A DNA stretch of 64,000 bases from Bacillus methanolicus PB1 (GTDB lineage Bacteria; Bacillota; Bacilli; Bacillales; Cytobacillaceae), in assembly GCF_000262755.1 (NCBI RefSeq), contig NZ_AFEU01000003.1:992001-1056000 (forward strand), read 5' to 3'. Below are positions 60,373 to 64,000 of the stretch, piece after piece; positions within the stretch are counted from its first letter, which is position 1, and each line of letters begins with the position of its first letter. The notes beneath the pieces were generated by a model. It saw nothing but the letters and a program-made list of their open reading frames with translations, did no database searches and was not told the origin of the DNA. Both the position numbers and the translations under genes were made by a program.

Positions 60373-61719
60373 TTATGATTGAAAGGAAGCCCGCTGTGAA
60401 CGAACCATAACCTGCTTAGATTCAGCTGCTTTCATCTCTTCCTGCTCGGCAACAAGCTCTTCGATATTAAAGATCTTAACGAAAAGATCGAGTGCATGGT
60501 CTGCATCCGGTTGTCCCGCTAGCTCCTTTGCCTGCAAAATCGGATCTTTCAGCAACTGATTGATGATGCTTTTCGTATGCTTATTCAACACTTTCTTTTC
60601 ACGTTCAGTTAAATTCGGCAACTTTCTTTCAATGCTTTTCATCGTTTCAGCCTGAATGCCGAGCGCCTTTTCGCGGAGCGCTGAAATAATCGGAACCACT
60701 CCGAGCATATGAAGCCATTTCTTGAATTGAACAATTTCGCCCTCAATCATAATCAAAATGTGAGCGGCCGCTTTTTTGCGTTCCTGCATGTTTGCTTCGA
60801 CAATTCCTTCAAGATCATCGATATCATACAGAAATACACTTTCCAGTTCAGCAATTGCCGGATCCAAATCACGCGGAACGGCGATATCAACCATAAAAAG
60901 CGGCTTTCCTTTTCTCATCTTTTCAACATATTCCATCATTTCTTTTGTGACAACAAAATCATTTGATCCTGTTGAACTGATGAGAATATCTGCATCAACA
61001 AGTGCGCATTGGAGTTCCTGCAATGTCCGGGCCTGTCCATTGAAACGTTTCGCCAGATCTTCCGCTTTCTCATAGGTGCGGTTTATCACCGTTACCTTGC
61101 TTGCTCCATTCCCATACAAGTTTTGGATGGCAAGTTCACCCATTTTTCCGGCACCCAATACAAGAACGTGTTTTTTTTCAAGAGAACCAAAAATCTTTTT
61201 CGCAAGCTCAACTGCCGCATAACTTACTGAAACGGCATTTGCACCGATTTCTGTTTCGGAATGGGCACGCTTCGCAAGTGTAACCGCTTGCTTAAATAGT
61301 TCGTTAAAAACCGTGCCAACAGTGTTTTTTTCCTGTGCCAGCAAGAAACTGGACCGAACCTGTCCCAATATTTGAGTCTCTCCCAATACCATTGAATCCA
61401 GTCCGCAAGCTACTTTAAACAAATGTTCAATTGCACCGTCATGCTCATATATAAACAAATATGGAGAAAATTCATCTTGATTAATTCCAAACCATTCAGA
61501 CAAAAATTCCTTAATATAATAGCGGCCAGTATGAAGCTGATCCACAACTGCGTATATTTCCGTCCGGTTACAAGTAGAGAGAATGACGTTTTCCAATATG
61601 CTCTTTTTCTCTTTAAGTGTTTTCATCGCATCCCCAAGGTTCGACGGATTAAACGTCAAACGCTCGCGGATTTCGACAGGGGCTGTTTTATAAGTAAGAC
61701 CGACAGCTAGTATGTGCAT
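60373..61719 (-). CDS. hemA: glutamyl-tRNA reductase
   Basis: 448 residues. Catalytic Cys in [18 protein letters not shown]-binding [12 protein letters not shown] and a C-terminal helical dimerisation domain. First step of haem synthesis. ATG at 61719, with GGGGGTG upstream; a TTG six bases further up is also in frame. Promoter -10 TATAAT is at 61761-61766, within a dyad (TTATA-4-TATAA) that resembles a shortened PerR box. Confidence 0.97.
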   Translation of the reverse strand: MHILAVGLTYKTAPVEIRERLTFNPSNLGDAMKTLKEKKSILENVILSTCNRTEIYAVVDQLHTGRYYIKEFLSEWFGINQDEFSPYLFIYEHDGAIEHLFKVACGLDSMVLGETQILGQVRSSFLLAQEKNTVGTVFNELFKQAVTLAKRAHSETEIGANAVSVSYAAVELAKKIFGSLEKKHVLVLGAGKMGELAIQNLYGNGASKVTVINRTYEKAEDLAKRFNGQARTLQELQCALVDADILISSTGSNDFVVTKEMMEYVEKMRKGKPLFMVDIAVPRDLDPAIAELESVFLYDIDDLEGIVEANMQERKKAAAHILIMIEGEIVQFKKWLHMLGVVPIISALREKALGIQAETMKSIERKLPNLTEREKKVLNKHTKSIINQLLKDPILQAKELAGQPDADHALDLFVKIFNIEELVAEQEEMKAAESKQVMVRSQRASFQS

Positions 61720-61753
61720 TATCAATTGACACCCCCAAAAATCAATAAGTCGC

Positions 61754-61767
61754 TTATACTATTATAA
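61754..61767 (-). promoter_or_regulatory. hemA -10 region inside an AT dyad (possible degenerate Per box)
   Basis: TTATACTATTATAA contains TATAAT on the minus strand and the inverted pair TTATA/TATAA with a 4-bp gap. PerR boxes have a 5-bp gap, so the match is imperfect; B. subtilis hemA is PerR-regulated. Confidence 0.35.
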
Positions 61768-61978
61768 CACTTCCATTTTTGTTTTTTAGAACGAATTGTG
61801 AACAGAAATCGAAAAGTTGTCATCATATTTATGGAATGAAACTAACAACGAAAAAACTGGACAAAGATAATATTTTTAAATAAGATTTTTTTAGTAATTA
61901 TCGACATGCATCGCCATTTGTACAGTACCAAATATAACTTGCAAATTCAAGTGATCGTTATTGAAAGTGGTGAAAAAA

Positions 61979-62464
61979 ATGAAAAATCAGCGTATTTTCC
62001 CTGGTATCATTTTAATCGGTTTTGGGGTTTACTTTTACCTTCAGCAAGCAAATATTACGGTGTTTAAAGAGTTTTACACTTGGCCAACATTGCTGATGAT
62101 TGTCGGCCTTGCCTTTCTGGGCCAAGGCTATTGGGCAAAAGATTATGAAGCGATCTTGCCAGGTGTTATTTTGCTGGGATTCGGATTGCATTTTCATGTT
62201 GTAAACCGCCTGGCCATATGGCCTGACCATATAGGCACCTTTATCATGATTATTTCTTTAGGCTTTTTCCTGCGCTATCAAAAAGTTGGAACAGGATTAT
62301 TTCAAGGCGTTTTATTCTTGATTCTTGCAGCATTACTCTTGTTTTACGATAAGATTGCCGGCTGGTTCGGCCATCTTGAAAACAACGTTTCCATGGCGTG
62401 GAAATTTTGGCCGGCTGCCCTTGTGTTGATCGGGGGTTATTTAATATTTTTTAAGAAAAAGTAG
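61979..62464 (+). CDS. ysxD: YsxD-like membrane protein
   Basis: 161 residues with about five hydrophobic stretches, including repeated IFPGIILIGFGVYFYLQQ and ILPGVILLGFGLHFH; the pattern resembles the LiaI/LiaF-type transmembrane region. ATG at 61979 follows GTGGTGA; TTG at 61961 is an upstream in-frame alternative. Plus strand, divergent from hemA, as ysxD stands between hemA and ysxC in B. subtilis. Its stop codon (62462-62464) overlaps the edge of repeat K. Function unknown. Confidence 0.8.
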   Translation: MKNQRIFPGIILIGFGVYFYLQQANITVFKEFYTWPTLLMIVGLAFLGQGYWAKDYEAILPGVILLGFGLHFHVVNRLAIWPDHIGTFIMIISLGFFLRYQKVGTGLFQGVLFLILAALLLFYDKIAGWFGHLENNVSMAWKFWPAALVLIGGYLIFFKKK

Positions 62465-62582
62465 GGGCTGACTCAGAAACAAAGGGTCAGCCCCTTCCAA
62501 AAAACACATTGACAAACATTAATAAAAATATTCTAAATATTGTCTTTGCCGGAGGGAGTCAGACCCTTATGATTCAGTCCTT
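62463..62582. repeat. palindromic repeat, subfamily 2, copy K (diverged)
   Basis: Ends AGGGGCTGACTCA and TGATTCAGTCCTT, inner GGGTCAGCCCCTTCC and GGAGGGAGTCAGACCC; the AT centre is drifted (CATTGACA / CTAAATATTG). The oldest-looking copy. Fills the whole gap between the convergent ysxD and ysxC stops. Confidence 0.88.
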
Positions 62583-62584
62583 CT

Positions 62585-63169
62585 TTAATTTACAAAACTT
62601 TTAATAATGGACCATACCTTTTCTTTTCCTTCGCCCGTCTCGGAGGAAAAAATAACGGAATGGTCATCGGGAACCAAATTTAATTTTTCTTTTGTTATTT
62701 TTAAATGCTTTTGCCACTTCCCCTTCGGAATTTTATCCGCCTTAGTAGCAATTACGATACAAGGGATTTCATAATGTTTAAGAAAGTCGTACATCATCAC
62801 ATCGTCCTCAGTCGGCGGATGCCGCAAATCCACGATTAAAACAGCAGCCTTAAGCTGTTCTCTTGAAGTAAAATACGTTTCAATCATTTTCCCCCATGCA
62901 GCACGTTCGCTTTTTGAAACTTTTGCATAACCGTAACCGGGGACATCAACAAAATAGAACGCTCCATTAATTAAGTAAAAATTCAATGTCTGGGTTTTCC
63001 CTGGCTTCGATGAAGTTCTGGCCAGGTTTTTCCTGTTTATCATTTTATTAATAAACGAAGATTTCCCAACATTCGATCTGCCGGCTAATGCAAATTCCGG
63101 TAAAGCCTGACCGGGATACTGGTCAGGCTTTACCGCACTAACGACAATTTCAGCACTGTTTATTTTCAT
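62585..63169 (-). CDS. ysxC: ribosome biogenesis GTPase YsxC/EngB
   Basis: 194 residues. P-loop [24 protein letters not shown] (G3), [11 protein letters not shown] (G4). Needed for 50S subunit assembly. Overlaps the lonA stop by 4 bp (ATGA). Confidence 0.97.
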   Translation of the reverse strand: MKINSAEIVVSAVKPDQYPGQALPEFALAGRSNVGKSSFINKMINRKNLARTSSKPGKTQTLNFYLINGAFYFVDVPGYGYAKVSKSERAAWGKMIETYFTSREQLKAAVLIVDLRHPPTEDDVMMYDFLKHYEIPCIVIATKADKIPKGKWQKHLKITKEKLNLVPDDHSVIFSSETGEGKEKVWSIIKSFVN

Positions 63170-64000
63170 TGAACCTCACCGCCGCCAAGGGCGTGTTTGA
63201 GTACTTCATCCACATGAGATACTAAAACAAAATCGAGATCGTCTCTTACGCTTTCAGGAATATCATCAATATCCTTTTCATTTTCCTTCGGAAGAATAAT
63301 TTTCGTTAATCCGGCACGATGGGCGCTTAATGTCTTTTCCTTAACGCCGCCAATTGGCAGAACCCGCCCCCTGAGTGTAATTTCTCCTGTCATTCCCACT
63401 TCTTTTTTAATTGGCTTTCCGGATAATGCGGAGACAAGTGCCGTTGCGATAGTGATGCCGGCAGAAGGTCCGTCTTTCGGAACAGCACCTTCCGGTACAT
63501 GGATATGAATATCATACTTTTCATGGAAGTTTTCTTCAATCCCAAGCTCTTTTGCTTTTGAACGGACATAGCTGAAAGCAGCCTGAGCTGACTCTTTCAT
63601 TACATCCCCAAGTTTTCCGGTTAAGACAAGCTTTCCTTTTCCTGGTGACAACGATACTTCGATATGCAGCGTATCCCCGCCAACCGTGGTGTAAGCAAGT
63701 CCAGTGGCAACGCCAACTTGGTCTTCCAACTCTGCCTGGCCATAACGAAATTTCGGCTTTCCTAAAAATTCTTCTACATTCTTCTCGGAAACAACAACTC
63801 GTTTCTTCTCTCCGGAAACGATAATTTTAGCTGTCTTACGGCAAATAGCGGCAACCTGGCGTTCCAATCCGCGCACTCCCGCTTCCCGGGTATAATGGCG
63901 GATAACCTTTTGAATCGCATCTTCGCGAACTTGAAGCTGCGATTTTGTTAACCCGTGTTCTTTAATTTGCTTAGGCAAAAGATGATCTTTTGCAATATGA
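63166..64000 (-). CDS. lonA: ATP-dependent protease LonA, C-terminal part (runs off window)
   Basis: 278 residues of the C-terminal part; the frame is open to base 64000. Starts in the AAA+ lid ([15 protein letters not shown]), continues to the Lon protease domain with catalytic Ser in [14 protein letters not shown] and Lys in [16 protein letters not shown]. Degrades misfolded and regulatory proteins. Followed by ysxC. Confidence 0.97.
   Translation of the reverse strand, partial: HIAKDHLLPKQIKEHGLTKSQLQVREDAIQKVIRHYTREAGVRGLERQVAAICRKTAKIIVSGEKKRVVVSEKNVEEFLGKPKFRYGQAELEDQVGVATGLAYTTVGGDTLHIEVSLSPGKGKLVLTGKLGDVMKESAQAAFSYVRSKAKELGIEENFHEKYDIHIHVPEGAVPKDGPSAGITIATALVSALSGKPIKKEVGMTGEITLRGRVLPIGGVKEKTLSAHRAGLTKIILPKENEKDIDDIPESVRDDLDFVLVSHVDEVLKHALGGGEVQ

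Overview
The window is a low-GC chromosomal segment of an endospore-forming member of the Bacillaceae. Gene order from yrzE/yajC to lonA follows the Bacillus subtilis ruv-nad-phe-obg-spoIVF-min-mre-spoIIB-comC-folC-valS-spoVID-hem-lon backbone almost gene for gene. It differs from B. subtilis in carrying a type IV pilus locus between spoIIB and folC, an RNase G gene between spoIVFB and rplU, and an extra kinase-like gene beside safA. Csb X and NiaR genes are not at their B. subtilis positions. The genus cannot be fixed from the sequence alone; Caldibacillus-, B. smithii- or Geobacillus-like relatives are plausible. There are no rRNA or tRNA genes, CRISPR arrays or intact insertion sequences.

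Layout: 1-2440, end of yrzE and an efflux MFS/TetR pair with a readable promoter and operators. 2729-7164, ruvA-ruvB-DUF2905-queA-tgt-yajC operon. 7365-12618, bofC, yebC-type regulator, coxA-like lipoprotein, a kinase-like gene and a repeat-rich safA. 12821-17582, nadB-nadC-nadA facing nifS across a probable NiaR operator. 17628-22514, pheA, pheB, obg, spo0B, rpmA, prp, rplU with L21 leader. 22464-31704, rng, spoIVFA-spoIVFB, minC-minD, mreB-mreC-mreD, radC, maf. 31977-47689, spoIIB and the pilus cluster. 47927-49394, GGDEF gene remnant and folC. 49563-52538, valS with a T-box leader. 52657-55358, a small membrane protein, ysxE and spoVID. 55490-61719, hemAXCDBL. 61979-64000, ysxD, ysxC and the 3' part of lonA.

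How the genes fit together: many serve sporulation (bofC, spoIVFA/FB, spo0B, spoIIB, safA, spoVID, coxA-like), cell shape and division (mre, min), translation (rplU, rpmA, prp, obg, valS, tgt, queA) and cofactor synthesis (NAD, haem, folate). The pilus block supplies assembly ATPase, retraction ATPase, platform, alignment proteins PilM/N/O, prepilin peptidase, major pilin and three minor-pilin-like proteins. It also has a VanW-family protein and a Big2-domain lipoprotein as probable accessory parts.

The most unusual feature is a family of palindromic ~120-bp repeats. Eight full-size or nearly full-size copies (one with a missing end) and at least two shortened ones occur in 64 kb, nearly all placed within about 20 bp downstream of a stop codon. 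They have 12-15 bp terminal inverted repeats (GAGGCTGTCTCA or GAGGCTGACTCA) and inner GGGTCAGACCC boxes. Arm changes between copies are compensated on the other arm, so the hairpin is kept. One copy supplies the last codons of rng and abuts the rplU promoter. No transposase is present in the window, so they look like non-autonomous mobile hairpins that may now act as transcript 3' ends.
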